The position numbers were made by a program, and so were the translations under genes. From assembly GCA_022393335.1 (NCBI GenBank), contig JAJEKB010021564.1, positions 631,414 to 695,413 of the forward strand: a DNA stretch of 64,000 nucleotides, given 5' to 3'. A model generated the notes under the pieces. The model was not told the DNA's origin. It was given only the letters and a program-made list of their open reading frames with translations, and did not search any database. This document shows, piece after piece, positions 10,330 to 22,384 of this stretch. Position 1 is the stretch's first letter. Each line of letters begins with the position of its first letter. This DNA is from Macrotrachela quadricornifera. Its lineage: Eukaryota > Rotifera > Eurotatoria > Philodinida > Philodinidae.

Positions 10330-13300
10330 AATGTCGTTCGAGATTGCTGACTTTGTTTATATAATATCCTACAACGATAGAGAAAATTCAAATCATGCTT
10401 TCTGTTTCATTCCTTATAGACTGCCATAAAAGACTTTCACTACATGAATTCAACCATCTTCCAATGAAATATTTTTACTGTATCAATCAATGCTACGCAC
10501 ACAAAAATTCTTCTTAGTTAGGTATAATTGATTATTAATTAATAACAAACAACTCTGAACTGTTGTGCTTTTTACGGGGTCTCTTAGAATGAAGGAGCTC
10601 AGCTGAGAGTGAAACCTTGAGTTTGAGAATGAAGGATGTACCGAGATAGTCATGATAACAGAAATATGGTATTAAAATACGTATGAAAAAACAAATATAA
10701 ATCGATTCTTACACGAATGTCATGGGTCCACAGATACTGAATAAAAGCTTTAGCATTCAGCGTCTCAACGAATAGAATGGTTGAATTCCCAGCAATTTGT
10801 TTTTTTAATAATCAATCTTTATATACTTTGATGAGTTATAATAAGAAAAACCCACTATGACTCATAAATACAGTTAAAAGCGAGAGAAAAATGAAGGTAT
10901 ATTGTTGAAATAACCAAAAAAGAAAAACAGACAATTGAAAGGAAGAAAAAGACAAATCCAATGATGCTTTTTTTCTTTTTTTTATTCTTGGTCTATTTAC
11001 TTATTAGTGAAAAGTTTCCAGAGTTTTTCTAGACATATCGCTGATACTGATCCGATTATCATTCTTGTCAAGGGATGACAAACGTTATTCTATTGCTGAA
11101 ATGAAAAGTACAGAGAACAGTAAAATTTTCAAAAGAAAATACACCGATACTTGTGATAATGATTACTTGTCTTTTGTGAAGTGCTACTGGTGTAACAATT
11201 TTATGCATTTCTTATAAATCATCTAAAGACATCATCATTTTCGTTTTTTTACACAGTCATTTTAACATCTGCTTTGGTACTTCTCAATATCCGATTATCT
11301 CTGACTCTTATCACCTTTCACTGCTCTTCTCATTGATTGTTTACAAGTGATGAACGGCTGTAAAATTTATTCCGATAAACAGCATTTAATCGTTTGCCAT
11401 CATGCTTGACGCTTCGCATCAACATACGATTGACTAATAGCGACCGTATTATTAATAGGAATTGCTAATCTATTTCTATTTTTTTGTTCGGTTCTATGGC
11501 CAAAACAGTTCATATAACAATACCAGTTTAAATTCTTCCTCACATATATTTTGCACGAAAATCATAGCATTTATCGTCAGTAAATGATAAGCCTCTTACT
11601 GGTATCCTGCTGGCGTAGAAGCTCCTGCACAAGTCAATATTTTACTAGTACTCGTCAGAATAGATTTTATTTTTATCGCACGCCCACTTCGGTAGAACTT
11701 TTTCCTTAGTATTACCGTTAACCTTCGCTAGCAACCACGCTTTGCCACCGGTCATGCAAACGTTTTATTCCGTTGAAGAAAAACCCTGAATCAAGATTAC
11801 GTAAGTATTGTGCAACAGTCGTCATCACTTTACAGGTCGAAAGAATAGATATTCTCAAAAATATTTGTTCTTCGTTCTATACATTTTTCTCTTTCCTTTC
11901 AAATACGTGCCACGTTTTGCTTTTGCTATTCATTCTATAATGATATCGAGTGATACTCGTATAAACTTGAAATGAAAGCATCAACGATTTTGTTCCAGTC
12001 TGATACTATTTATTTCGTTATCTATTCCTGACCGTTTCATTAACTAATTCTTATGGATAGCCGCGGTTGTAAAAACTGATTCTTTCCACAAAATAATGCA
12101 ATCAGTCGAGAAGAAAAATCTATATCGTGTTGAAAAATTGTGTTTTGCACAATAACATGAACAAAACATTTTCATATGTGCAACTAAAATACAGTTGCAC
12201 GAACTTTCCGGACAATCTAATAGATACCATCTTAGATTTGAAATCTCTCAGTGAGTATCTTCTGACAAAAGTAGCGAACAAAAATGAATCAGTTTGATCA
12301 TTTGCGACATCTATATTACTGTGACCGAAGCATATGATTTTCGTGAGAGTGACATAAATTTTGCTTTACTAGTCAAGATCTTGTTCTGTAAGTTGAAAAT
12401 AATCTGCTTTAGTCGTTCTCTAGAAACTATGCGAAACAAAGAGGAGCACCATTAAACAAGATGAATCAAGTAGTAATTATTCACTTTGCTTATTTATAAA
12501 TTATTTGTTATTTTGTCGTTTTCACGTATGTGTTGTTAATGATTTGTTCCACTAGAACGAATGAAGGATATTACAACATACCAAATCTATCCTTTATATA
12601 CGAAGTTAAATGTAATTTCTTCGTCGTAATTGTGAAAGAATGACAAACAAAATCATCATTTAAAGCTGATAAGAAGCACGTATTTTCTTTCGAACTGACA
12701 ATGACTTTATTTATCTTGAAATCGTTTCTTTACTTTTTGTAAGTGCAATAGGAAAAAATCCAATATACGTACATTTTGAAAACAAACATCTCATTTGGTT
12801 GCATTTAGCTCAACGTTACCTCCTCTTTCATGATAAAAAGTTTTTTGTTTATGTGCTTCCAAGATAACCTGTATGATAGTCCTGCACCCAACCTGATCGT
12901 CGATGAGTATTTCGATGCCTATCGAACATATGTAGGGGCACCGAAAAAACGCTCGAAAACTCGACATTTTCAATAGAAAGGGTTAGACTTCTTTTTCATC
13001 AAAAGCGTTTTCTAGACCATACCGGCATTGCGAAAGGAAAAAAATCGAAAAAAAAGACCTTTCCAAAAAGAGTGGTTGGGTCTCCGTGAATTCACCCATT
13101 ATTAAAATATTCTCAAATAGATAAATAGAACTTTATATATGCAGTTTGTTTTCTTTTTAGATATTTTAGTTTTATCGTCGAATAGGCAACTTGAAGTTTA
13201 ACATATAAAATACTTTTTTTATTTTTATTTAGATATGATTTTGCTAACATCGTCGTAATGGTAAGTATGAATCAGATGCACAGGTGTGGTAGTGTTTGAT

Positions 13301-13680
13301 GGAAAATCAAAGAAAATTATGAAGAACGGTTGATTAGGAAAGGAAAATATCACAAATTAGAATAGAGTCCTGAGATCGATGAAAAACTATATTTGAAGTT
13401 CCAATAATATCGTGTATGGATAATAGAAGATCTGGCACAATTTCATGGTATGATCATACTAGAATCCTATCTTAAAATTCGAATTTTATTCGTAAACGGA
13501 GAGAGAACGGCCAAATACGGTGCGTATTTCTGCGCCAGGAAATAGGGGTTCAAACGGACCAAAAATGCCTCGAATCGATCCGGTGTACAACCGTAAAGAA
13601 CCCGTTTTGATCACTTTTACGATCCGTTTTCGGTTTGCAAATGATACCGTTTTGATAGACCTGGGTAGATAAATAAAAAG
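10330..13680. other. Intergenic, no supported gene
   Basis: About 3.3 kb of AT-rich DNA without a recognisable coding exon. A 60-codon minus-strand frame at 12791-12973 has no identifiable family. At 13233-13260 a 28-nt segment is flanked by TTTATTTAG and GTAAGTATG, resembling the splice-bounded units at 18.2-18.7 kb. At 13505-13680 there are GC-richer segments ending in GATAGACCTGGGTAGA, a motif repeated near 40070 and 47265. Confidence 0.45.
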
Positions 13681-13689
13681 AACGCTCGT

Positions 13690-14123
13690 TCTTTAATGTC
13701 TTTGCTTAGATATGTACACCGACTTATTTATGTTACTTATCTTGTCGGCATGGTATATTGTATTCTTCATGTGTTCTCTGTATTGCATCTATAGTGGAGC
13801 ACAGCATAATTCTATTTCATTATTTATACAACTCTTTTTATCATTATTTTGGTTCAGTTTTATGATATTCAACTGTCCCTCTAGAACCATCATGATTGTG
13901 AGATTACCGAAGCAAATAAAAAAAAATGTACTTTTCTCTGCATATCAAGATTAAATGATAAGAATTTATTTGGTTAAAAAAAAATTGAAAACGACAGAAG
14001 GCAATCATATTACGAAGAAAGGTTCTTGTCATTCACCAATTTCGATTTTCTTTTTGATTGATTATATTGTCTTCCAGTATAATATCATTAACAAGGTGGA
14101 TGTCGACCACCAATGTAATAGAT
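13690..14123. repeat. Segmental duplication, copy 1 (partner at 34790-35136)
   Basis: This block matches 34790-35136 closely; most differences are point changes and one indel of about 70-75 bp (extra sequence in copy 1 around 13765-13845). It includes the 3' end of the minus-strand secreted-peptide gene: 14088-14123 encodes the same last residues (IYYIGGRHPPC, stop) as the intact copy, and then runs into the assembly gap. Both copies are followed by an Hsp70 pseudogene, so the duplicated unit spans the gap. Confidence 0.85.
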
Positions 14124-14523
14124 NNNNNNNNNNNNNNNNNNNNNNNNNNNNNNNNNNNNNNNNNNNNNNNNNNNNNNNNNNNNNNNNNNNNNNNNNNNNN
14201 NNNNNNNNNNNNNNNNNNNNNNNNNNNNNNNNNNNNNNNNNNNNNNNNNNNNNNNNNNNNNNNNNNNNNNNNNNNNNNNNNNNNNNNNNNNNNNNNNNNN
14301 NNNNNNNNNNNNNNNNNNNNNNNNNNNNNNNNNNNNNNNNNNNNNNNNNNNNNNNNNNNNNNNNNNNNNNNNNNNNNNNNNNNNNNNNNNNNNNNNNNNN
14401 NNNNNNNNNNNNNNNNNNNNNNNNNNNNNNNNNNNNNNNNNNNNNNNNNNNNNNNNNNNNNNNNNNNNNNNNNNNNNNNNNNNNNNNNNNNNNNNNNNNN
14501 NNNNNNNNNNNNNNNNNNNNNNN
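14124..14523. other. Assembly gap, exactly 400 N
   Basis: An unbroken run of 400 N, most likely a placeholder of arbitrary size. By alignment to the second copy (35137-36840) up to about 1.7 kb could belong here, including the body of a paralogous secreted-peptide gene. Open frames running through the Ns are meaningless. Confidence 0.95.
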
Positions 14524-14956
14524 CTGAAAACAAACGTGGTCTTCAACGATTACGTACAGCATGTGAACGAGAAAAACGTACATTATCATCTTCATTTTAA
14601 GCATCAATTGATTTACTTGGAAATTCTGAACTTACGAAAATTTCTCCAGCACTATGTGGTGTATACCGAAAATTGAAATAACATTTGATATTGATGCAAA
14701 TGGAATATTAAATGTTTCAGCTATTGAAAAATCAATTGATCAAGAAAAGAAAATAACAATTAAAAATGATAATGCTCGATTATCACAAGAAGATATTGAA
14801 AAAATAATTCATAATGCTGAAATATATGAAAAAGATGAAATTGAACATAAACAAAAAGAAATCGAAGATATGTGTTCACTAATGACAAAAATTTATAGTA
14901 ATGAATGCCAAATAGTGAATATACACCTCATTCAAATAATAAACAAAATATTTTAA
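14524..14956 (+). pseudogene. Hsp70 pseudogene, copy 1 (internally deleted)
   Basis: Three separated parts of a cytosolic Hsp70 chaperone are joined. After the gap comes the nucleotide-binding-domain helix [15 protein letters not shown] followed by LSSS and a TAA. A large deletion then jumps to the substrate-binding domain start (a remnant of the PxPxGVP linker, then PKIEITFDIDANGILNVSA). That frame runs through ITIKNDNARLSQEDIEK. A second deletion joins it to a short piece resembling the C-terminal MTKIYS region. Stops and frame changes show it is dead. The TAA after LSSS is shared with copy 2, so the sequence was already a pseudogene when duplicated. Confidence 0.85.
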
Positions 14957-14959
14957 TAT

Positions 14960-17900
14960 AGTTTAATCATTCTTTTTTTGTATATTGTAAATCGTAATAT
15001 TATATTCTCTAATAAACAAAAACAAAAATATCTTGTGAAGATGAAAATATACAAGCTACTTATAAGATTGTCATACTAGAATAATTGATTAGACTTTCAA
15101 ACATACGTAGATTCTAAAAGAATTTTATCAAAATACGATTGGTATACTAACACTAGAAATTCTCTTCTCTAAAAATTTCTAAAGTAGATAAATATTTCCT
15201 TTAATATATTACATATCTATATATTTTTCATCTCTGCTAAAAATTGAACAATTTCTCGATTGATTGGCATAATAGTCCACTGTTAATATAATAGAACTTA
15301 ATGATCCGGGAGTACGTCCGAAATATAGCATTTGAGGGCCTAAGGATACCGCTATATAATAGAGCCTGAGGATATAAAGGGGCAGTCAGCAGAACACTTG
15401 TATCCGTGATTCGTACAATCTTGCGATTCGATAATCCGGTTTGTTTCCTTGCTGTATTTCCATACATTTATCGTGATTTTGAAACTTTTAACAAAAATTG
15501 ACTTTGTTTTTAATGAGAAGAGCTTTAATCTCACGATTCTATCATGTGAATTTTGTATTTTCATGGCTCAATGATATTTTATCTTGTTAGTTCTACATTT
15601 ATTTTCTAGATTGTAATCGTATCGTACGTATCGCTATTGTATCCTCGAAACACGGAATCCGCTTTTTCTCCATTGCCACCCCACACCCTCACCCTCCATT
15701 TTTTTTACTGTTGACACAGCAATGTTGGTTTTTTGCAACAAATTTGTTTACCTATTGTGTGCACATCACGACTATTATGGACTTGAAAAAAAAGAGCATG
15801 GTTATTTCGAAGTCAATATGTAATGATGGATAATGACTCATGTCTGTTCGAGTATGAAAAAACAAAGAATCGTCAGAAGCAGCATTATTTATTTACATAC
15901 CTCCACTTAACTTACAGTTTCTGCTTTATTTTGTCAAGATGGAAAAAATTCTTTCTGCATTTTGACACATGAAATTGCAGAATATAGTGGAAAGATATGG
16001 CATACTACTATATTCATTTCAACATTAAATGTACCATTTTAGAAGAAATAGAAAAGCTCAGCAATACTGGAAACTATCGACACGCAGCTTTTTGCTTTAC
16101 AACAACATATTTAGAGTTTGTATGAATATACTTCAGAAATTTTCGGTTTAATTCATAGTAGAGGTATGAGAAACAGTTTTTTGAAAAACTAATTATTTTA
16201 TTTAAGAACATGTTGTGATCTTTCAAGTATAAAACGTGTAATCTATAGCAGAATTGTTCTCTTATAATTCATTTTTGTGTGAAATATCTTTGACTACGCA
16301 TCCGATAGTTTCAGCAATGATATTCCTCAGTTTTTTCTTTGCTGTTTTTCAACCCATTAATGAAAAGAATTCACTGAAGCAGATTTGTATTTGAAAGCAG
16401 TAAACCAAATTGCGTCGAAAAACTTGTTTTTGATTCTCTTTTAATGCCTTTTGTTTTCATCATTTTACTATCGTTAAAATTTTCAGATTTTATCTTATTT
16501 AAATATAAAAATGAAAGTCGTTGAATCGAGCTTAAAACATAGTATTTGAATCAGTTTTGGAAGTGATGGATGCGAAGTTAGAAATATTTTTCAAGGGAAA
16601 AAATTGTAGGAAAATGTCTTCACTATCGGTTACAGATGTCAAACTTAAAATATAACAATACTCTGTTTTATAAGAACAGGTGGTTTGCAAGAACTTTGTC
16701 TTATACTGTTCTGAAGATTAAAATAAAGAAAGAAGACACAAAAGAATTTGTTTTGATCCACTATACTGTTCCTCAAAAAGAAACAAATTTATGTTGCCGC
16801 GATACAAGTACGTATATCTGTACTGATGTGTGTACAATCAAACATCGCGTGCGTGCGTGCATCGAGTATGATGAGATGGCATGGAACAGCTGTTTGATTT
16901 TGTGAGCTTAAAATAACGAATCTAAGTTAGGGTCTTGCGTTGAATCGAGTTGGTAAACCAGATAATTCTTTCTTCAATCAGGATAATTTGAACAGTACTT
17001 CTGTAATTTACCAACTCAACCCGATACAGGACTTTGATGTATGTGTGTACAGACGTTGTAGAAAAGTCTCCAATTATGGCACTTATGCCACTTAGAAACT
17101 GCTCCTGTGGTTGTATAGTTAAGAGGTTTGTCACGTATCAGCAAAATACTCTGTTTGAATCTCCACTTCATCAGTCATAGAAAGACCTTAGTTAAGTCAA
17201 TAGCCGCTTTTGTATCTTGGATCGCCCATTCGATAACAAATAGATTACATGATTGACATACACTAAAACTTGTCGTTAGTATATGGTTAGTCAGTGTGTA
17301 TAGGAGCATAAAGACATTCTCTGCTTTCTCAAATCAACATCTGCAGTTTTTTTTGTTTTTACTTTTTTGTAGTTGGCATATAGATCAAAATACCATCTTG
17401 TGCCGATATTCCTATAACTTCTTGTCTAGGAAGGCTTATGCCTACACATTTCTCTTTCTCATATATTTCTCTCAGTTCAACTTAATCGTGTGTATGTATA
17501 TATCGTTGTCTTTATGCTTATTCTCATCTTATCTTAGTGACCTGTACCGCTCGGTTAGCGAGCGTATCCAATCGTATACGTCTGTCCTTTTTCTCCTTGA
17601 ATTGTTATATTCTCGCTAGGCGAGGTCAAATGTATAAAAGGAGGAGAATTTATGAAAATAAAGGCAGTTGTGAACGATACACGTTTGTTGTTACAGACTC
17701 GATATTCGATGGGAATCGAGGGGCTCGATTATCAAACAGAATGAGAAAAAAATATATATATCAAGTTTCGACCACTCACCGCATCCATCATTGGTCTTTC
17801 AACGTCTGCTTGGATACAATGTATTGATGTTGGAGAGATCTTCGTTGTGCTTCACTGCGTCGAATCTTTAAGTTTCAATGCATTATTGGCAAATAATGAT

Positions 17901-18080
17901 GAAATGTCAAATAATTCGTTGAAAAACAATGCATTTCCATGCATTATTCAGAAAAAATGTAGTAAAATTCATGGAAAAGGTTGCATTATCATGTCGTTGT
18001 GACTATTATTTATGGAAAATAATGTCCATTATGTTACATTATCGGCTATATGGAAATACATCACTATTTTTGCTTTCTTT
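14960..18080. other. Intergenic, no supported gene
   Basis: About 3.1 kb without a recognisable coding exon. Notable short features: dispersed GGA-type minisatellite units at about 15305-15385, a C-rich telomere-like piece (CCCACACCCTCACCCTCC) at 15683-15702, and short CATTATT...AATAATG palindromes around 17880-18040. Several 70-107-codon frames (16636, 16922, 17296, 17537) show no motif. Confidence 0.45.
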
Positions 18081-18086
18081 TAGCCC

Positions 18087-18210
18087 AATTTGAACAGTTA
18101 GTACAGCCGACATGAAAAGTTTCGCACTATATTTTTGTTTCAAGCCGCGGCTTAAAACAAAAAAAAATAGAACGAGACTTTTCATGTCAACTGTACTTAC
18201 TGTTCAAATT
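18087..18210. repeat. Palindrome flanking the splice-site array (left)
   Basis: The two halves are near-perfect reverse complements: AATTTGAACAGTTAGTACAG... at the left and ...CTGTACTTACTGTTCAAATT at the right, centred on AGCCGCGGCT at about 18144-18153. As RNA this would form a hairpin of about 60 bp. It ends 24 bp before the first unit of the array. Confidence 0.85.
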
Positions 18211-18234
18211 AAATAATTTTTTTATATACTTAAG

Positions 18235-18735
18235 GTCATTTTGAACATCAAAATTGAGCAGTACGTAAACTATTTTATTAAATGACTCTTTTAAAATTTA
18301 TTTTAGATTAATCTGATTATCGAAATTGGAGAGTAAGTACATTATTTTATTAAGTAATTTTTTAAAATCTATTTTAGTTTTAGATCAAATTAAACAACAA
18401 AATACCACAGTAAGTATCTTCTTTGATTAAACAGAATTTTTTGTTTATTTTAGATCAATTTGGAGTTCGAAAATGAATGGTAAGTAAATTATTTTGTTAA
18501 CTAAATTTTTTTATTTACTCTAGATTTATTTCAATATCAGAATTGACTAGTAAGTATTTTGTTTCATTAAATATTGTTTTTATTTATTTTAGATCGATTT
18601 GAATATGGAAATTGAGCAGTAAGTTGTTTACTTTATTAAATAACTTTTTATTTATTTTAGATCAACTTTTACATGGACATCAAACATAAAGTATATTATC
18701 TTATTAAATAAGTTTTTTTTATTTATTCTAGATAG
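18235..18735 (+). repeat. Tandem array of eight splice-site-bounded 26-nt units
   Basis: Each 68-77-bp period contains a pyrimidine-rich acceptor (TTTATTTTAG), then 26 nt of related sequence (consensus near ATCAATTTGAATATCGAAAT, ending TGAGCA), then a donor (GTAAGT), then an AT-rich spacer of 42-51 nt with TTATTAA. Unit starts are 18235, 18307, 18384, 18454, 18524, 18593, 18661 and 18732. The first six are exactly 26 nt between AG and GT; the seventh has lost its donor and the eighth is divergent and runs into the next palindrome. The layout mimics a run of microexons with minimal introns. Concatenating the units gives stops in all three frames, so ordinary coding use is unlikely. Confidence 0.75.
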
Positions 18736-18745
18736 ATATAATACA

Positions 18746-18972
18746 AATTCTGTCTGTCTCCATACAGGTCTGTAAATGATCGGTATGGAATGTTGCCAGA
18801 TCAAAGTAAGTGTTTGTCTTAATGATAACTAGTTTTAGTCGTTCGATCTGGTGCTGATGTTAGCATCAGATCGAGTGACTAAAACTAGTTATCATTGAGA
18901 CAAAAACTTACTTTGATCTGACAACGTTTCATACCGAACATTTACAGACCTGTATGGAGACAAACAGGATTT
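18746..18972. repeat. Palindrome flanking the splice-site array (right)
   Basis: Arms of about 110 bp are near-perfect reverse complements. Shared landmarks: GTCTCCATACAGGTCTGTAA, AGATCAAAGTAAGT, ATGATAACTAGTTTTAGTC and GATCTG, around a short centre near 18859. The transcript would form a very long hairpin. It abuts the last unit of the array. Confidence 0.85.
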
Positions 18973-19014
18973 GTGCAACATGTTTTAATATCTGACGTTG
19001 CAATAGAATTTCTT

Positions 19015-19190
19015 CCAGAACCGGCACTTTTCGACGCTTTCCGATTGTCGGAAATCGTTGGGTCCGACATCTGACGACTTCCTGCTGGAGTCCAGTGGAA
19101 AGGATTCCGATATTTTCCGACAGGATCCTATCGGAAGTTATCGGATTTTCCGTCGGATCCGACAGTCGGTTTCTTCGTCCTGAGTGTCTA
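19015..19190. repeat. TCCGA/TCGGA-rich repetitive patch
   Basis: A GC-richer stretch built from recurrent TTCCGAT, TCGGA and TCCGAC words in both orientations. A similar patch lies at about 63390-63545. It may be a dispersed short repeat; no family is recognised. Confidence 0.4.
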
Positions 19191-19670
19191 TATTTTTATC
19201 AATACAGTATTATCTACAAATGCATACATTCATCAAAAGTCATCATCGTCAGCCAAGCTTGACTCATTATTTGAGGTTATATGGTTGATTCCTGCTCTGA
19301 TTGTATGATCTTTACATCACAAGTTTTTGTACTTGTTTAAGGTATCTCCATATGGTTGGATTTTCTTTGCATTCATTTATATTCCCATGAAAAATTAGAT
19401 AGTTATTCACTTTTAAATTCTTCATTTTATAACTGAGTGTTAATTCTATCTTTACATCCTCACCCTAAAAAGTTTTTACTACTCTTTTCACTCTCAGGCA
19501 TCATTTATTACTTGTTGCATAACAAGTTTTACTTAAAAATAAAATTTGCAGAGATCTATGGAAAAGAATTTTTTGAAAAGTTTTGCTACAATATGCTTCA
19601 CAAAAATTTTTGATAAAGTTTACTAATTCTTGAGTAAATATGACAAGTTCGTCAGCGGATTAAAGATGAC

Positions 19671-19948
19671 CTAACAGTATCCACAATAACTAGCAATAAT
19701 ACAAAGAACAAGAGGAACAGCAATAATACCAAGAAAAACAAAACCAGCAGTACTAGCATTAGCATTATTTGTAGCACCAGCAACACCAACACAAACAAGA
19801 CCAATAATAAGAAAAACAATAACAGTAATAACAGCACAAATAATAGCATAAGTATAAGTATTATCATCATTGCCACCACCACGGAGATTGGCAAACTTTT
19901 CTTGCACAGGTTTAGATTGGTTATCCGGTGTAATAATTTGTATTGCTG
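19671..19948 (-). CDS. Small two-pass membrane protein, 3' exon
   Basis: The minus-strand exon opens after a CATTTAG acceptor at 19949-19950 and runs to TAG at 19671-19673. It gives a polar N-terminal part (PDNQSKPVQEKFANLRGGG, then NDDNTYTY) followed by two hydrophobic stretches of about 21-23 residues (YAIICAVITVIVFLIIGL and FVFLGIIAVPLVLCIIASY) separated by a short Ala/Asn/Thr loop, and a CGYC end. The predicted topology is a hairpin in the membrane with a soluble N-terminus. No ATG lies in the exon upstream of this frame, so at least one 5' exon is missing; I could not identify it in 19950-20600. The family is unknown. Confidence 0.55.
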
Positions 19949-20544
19949 CTAAATGAAAATAGATAATGCGATTTACGGCTGTATTAAACTATTGAGAAGG
20001 AAAATGTGGCGAACAGCTGTTACTCATAAAAATAGTGAAAACCATTCTTTTGACAAAAATTCATGTTTTCCAACGTTGTCTTTTTCTCATATTCTAAGAT
20101 AGACCCTCTCTTTGATTATTTAATGTCATCTTTTGATTTTCTTTAACCCTTTGGTTGCGGATCACATGTATATATGTTTTGAGTTTTTTGCAGATATCAT
20201 CATCATTATAATATCATTTAGATTTTGTCGAAAGGATTCCTATCTTTTTCTTCTTTCTTGAGAACATTACTACATTATCATCCCGTATTGCTATATATGT
20301 ATGGGAAGTCTTCTCTTGCATTCTGACATGCTTGCTTCTTACATTCTCTCCCGTACCAGTGGATTCTGGTATATTATCTTTTTATGTCTTTCCACGTGTT
20401 CTCTCATACAAATGAAATTCTGACTACATGCCAGAAACAGCTTATATCTCTTGACATATATTCTCACATAAACGAAGTAAATTCTTATTATTTTACACGC
20501 GCATATCCACACAAACGTTTTATTATTCATACAAATTACGTAGA

Positions 20545-21160
20545 AAAAACTGATATGGGGTAATCCATAGAATCTCAACCACTTTATACACAACTTTCTC
20601 CAAATCGAATGAAACTTTCAGCGTTTGTAGACCTCAGGTAATATGCGAAAAATCTGGTGCTTAGAAATTCTTATCATTGAAAGATTGTTTCACCTATACT
20701 AATAAGGTATCAATCATCATATATATTCTGAGAGCCCGTCATTCAAGCTACATTTTGACTATAATATATTGGGATTTTGACCATGTTCTAGTTTCATCCA
20801 TATGAAAGCATAATATGACTAAAAGTTTAGAAAAACCTCAATGTACTATAATCAAAATGTAGCTAAACTGATCAGCTTTCAGAATATATAAGATAACTGG
20901 TATTTTATGCGTCTAGTTGGAAAGATATACTAACAACCTGATTTTCTAAAAAATTAGGTTTTGGCTATTTTCCCTTCAAAGACCTCTAATGTTATGATCT
21001 ATATGTATGTACTTATTAAAGAAATTTCACAAACTAATATGCGGCATCTTAATACCTCAATGTGATCTACAAACGCTGAAAGTTTCACGCGATTTGGAGG
21101 AATTCGATGTAAACGTGGTTGAGATCCCATGGATTACCCCATATACAAATCAGTTTTGTA
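20545..21160. mobile_element. Inverted-repeat element with nested hairpin
   Basis: Outer arms of about 100 bp (20545-20650 and 21060-21160) share ATGGGGTAATCCAT, ATCTCAACCAC, CTCCAAATCG and GAAACTTTCAGCGTTTGTAG in opposite orientation. Inside, 20745-20765 and 20848-20868 form a second inverted pair (CTACATTTTGACTATA). No transposase lies within. A related fragment occurs at about 48830-48960. It abuts the piggyBac remnant, but a link is unproven. Confidence 0.7.
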
Positions 21161-21226
21161 GAATGCATACGAAAAACTGTTAATTGATATAAAAAATTCT
21201 TCTTCCATCTACTGGATCTATCAACA

Positions 21227-21574
21227 TTGAATGCATATATGCTATTCAAGGTGAAGCATAAAAAGAATATTCAATTTGTGAAATTTCGGAAGGAATTGAT
21301 TCAGCAATTGATCGAAAGACATGCTCAGTCTAAACATACAATTGGTCATCCGATTATCGGAGAAAACCTCATACGTCTTACCGCACGTCGTTTCCCGTCT
21401 CTACTTCCAGCAACAGCAACAAGAAAAGTTGGACAAAGAGCCTGTGTAGTCCGTGGTCACACAAGCAGACGTGAGAAAAAACGTAGGGAAACACACTATC
21501 AGTATGATATCTGTAATATTGAACTTTGTGTGATAGGTTGTTTTGAAGATTATCATATTTTAAAACATTTCTAA
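21227..21574 (+). pseudogene. piggyBac-type transposase, C-terminal fragment
   Basis: The frame LNAYMLFKVKHKK, then FVKFRKELIQQLIERH, LTARRFPSLLP and a terminal Cys/His segment (CNIELCVIGCFEDYH) matches the end of a piggyBac transposase: the last part of the catalytic domain plus the C-terminal cysteine-rich zinc-binding domain. One expected CxxC pair is degraded (CVVRG). The catalytic Asp residues would lie upstream and are not present; upstream sequence is the foldback element. It is a 5'-truncated, nonfunctional remnant. Confidence 0.65.
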
Positions 21575-22089
21575 TTAGTTCTATATACTAATAAAGGTTA
21601 TTGTGGACTGCTTTAGAACAAAAAATAAAAGATTTATCTTAAAAAAAAGCCCCGTAACCAAAGGGTTTAAGATATTTTTTTGCAAGGGTTGGAAAATAAT
21701 TATTAGCGAAAAAGAGTTATGCGTTGTAGTTATCATAAATAAGAAGCAAATAGTTTTACTACTGAACAAATTGTATAAGAAATTTATCTCTTTTCTCTCG
21801 AGAAGATTGTGATCTCCAATATCATTCCTTATATTGATTATTGAGAGAATTGCAACGGAATGTAGAGCAGACAGATGCCAAAATTAGAAATACTATACAG
21901 CCGAATTTGGAAAGTAGGGAGATACAATATAAATAAAATCTAAAGGAATGTAGATGAGAAAAGTTTATCCGGCACAATTCCTGACCACAATTTGCGTCCT
22001 GGTTGTTGACTAGGAGAAAAGTTGATTTTCTAATACGTATACCACACTTAATAATTAAAGAAGAGGAAGATACACAATTATTTTGCTCT

Positions 22090-22380
22090 TACCTGTGGTT
22101 TCAGCTTTGTTCGCCAAGTCAATTATGGTCGAAACCTAAACAAAAATATAATTTTATGAGTGAAAAGAATGTCTAGAACGCCAGGAGCCAAAGAGAAAAA
22201 ATCCGATATCTGCACCATCTGCTCATAAATTTGGCTGGCTTTTTCACCATCAATAAATGAATGTTCTTGTTCTCCAGAAAAAATCGACAAACTAATTTGA
22301 TATGTTATTGATAAAGAATTATAATACCTTTTGCACAAGCACTGAGAAAGTAAGATACTTCTTGTCGAAATAAATGACAC
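22090..22380 (-). pseudogene. Possible multi-exon gene fragment, unrecognised
   Basis: The minus-strand frame at 22123-22380 contains sequence that looks coding in its middle (GEQEHSFIDGEKASQIYEQM, then SDFFSLAPGVLD) between intron-like stretches: GTATTA...AAATTAG upstream, and TTTTTGTTTAG followed by VSTIIDLANKAETT then a GTAAGA donor downstream. No domain is recognised. It may be a few exons of a larger lost gene or chance. Confidence 0.3.
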
Positions 22381-22384
22381 ACTT

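Noticed and set aside
13955..14607. Several 150-190-codon frames on both strands
   Set aside because: They run through the 400-N gap; the residues are undetermined.
18235..18735. Treating the 26-nt units as a coding microexon cassette
   Set aside because: The concatenated units contain stops in all three frames; kept only as a structural finding.
19652..19894. Leu-rich hydrophobic minus-strand frame
   Set aside because: Shifted register of the two-pass membrane protein exon; low complexity only.
21581..21812. Overlapping Lys/Ile-rich frames on both strands after the piggyBac fragment
   Set aside because: AT-rich low complexity without any family signature.
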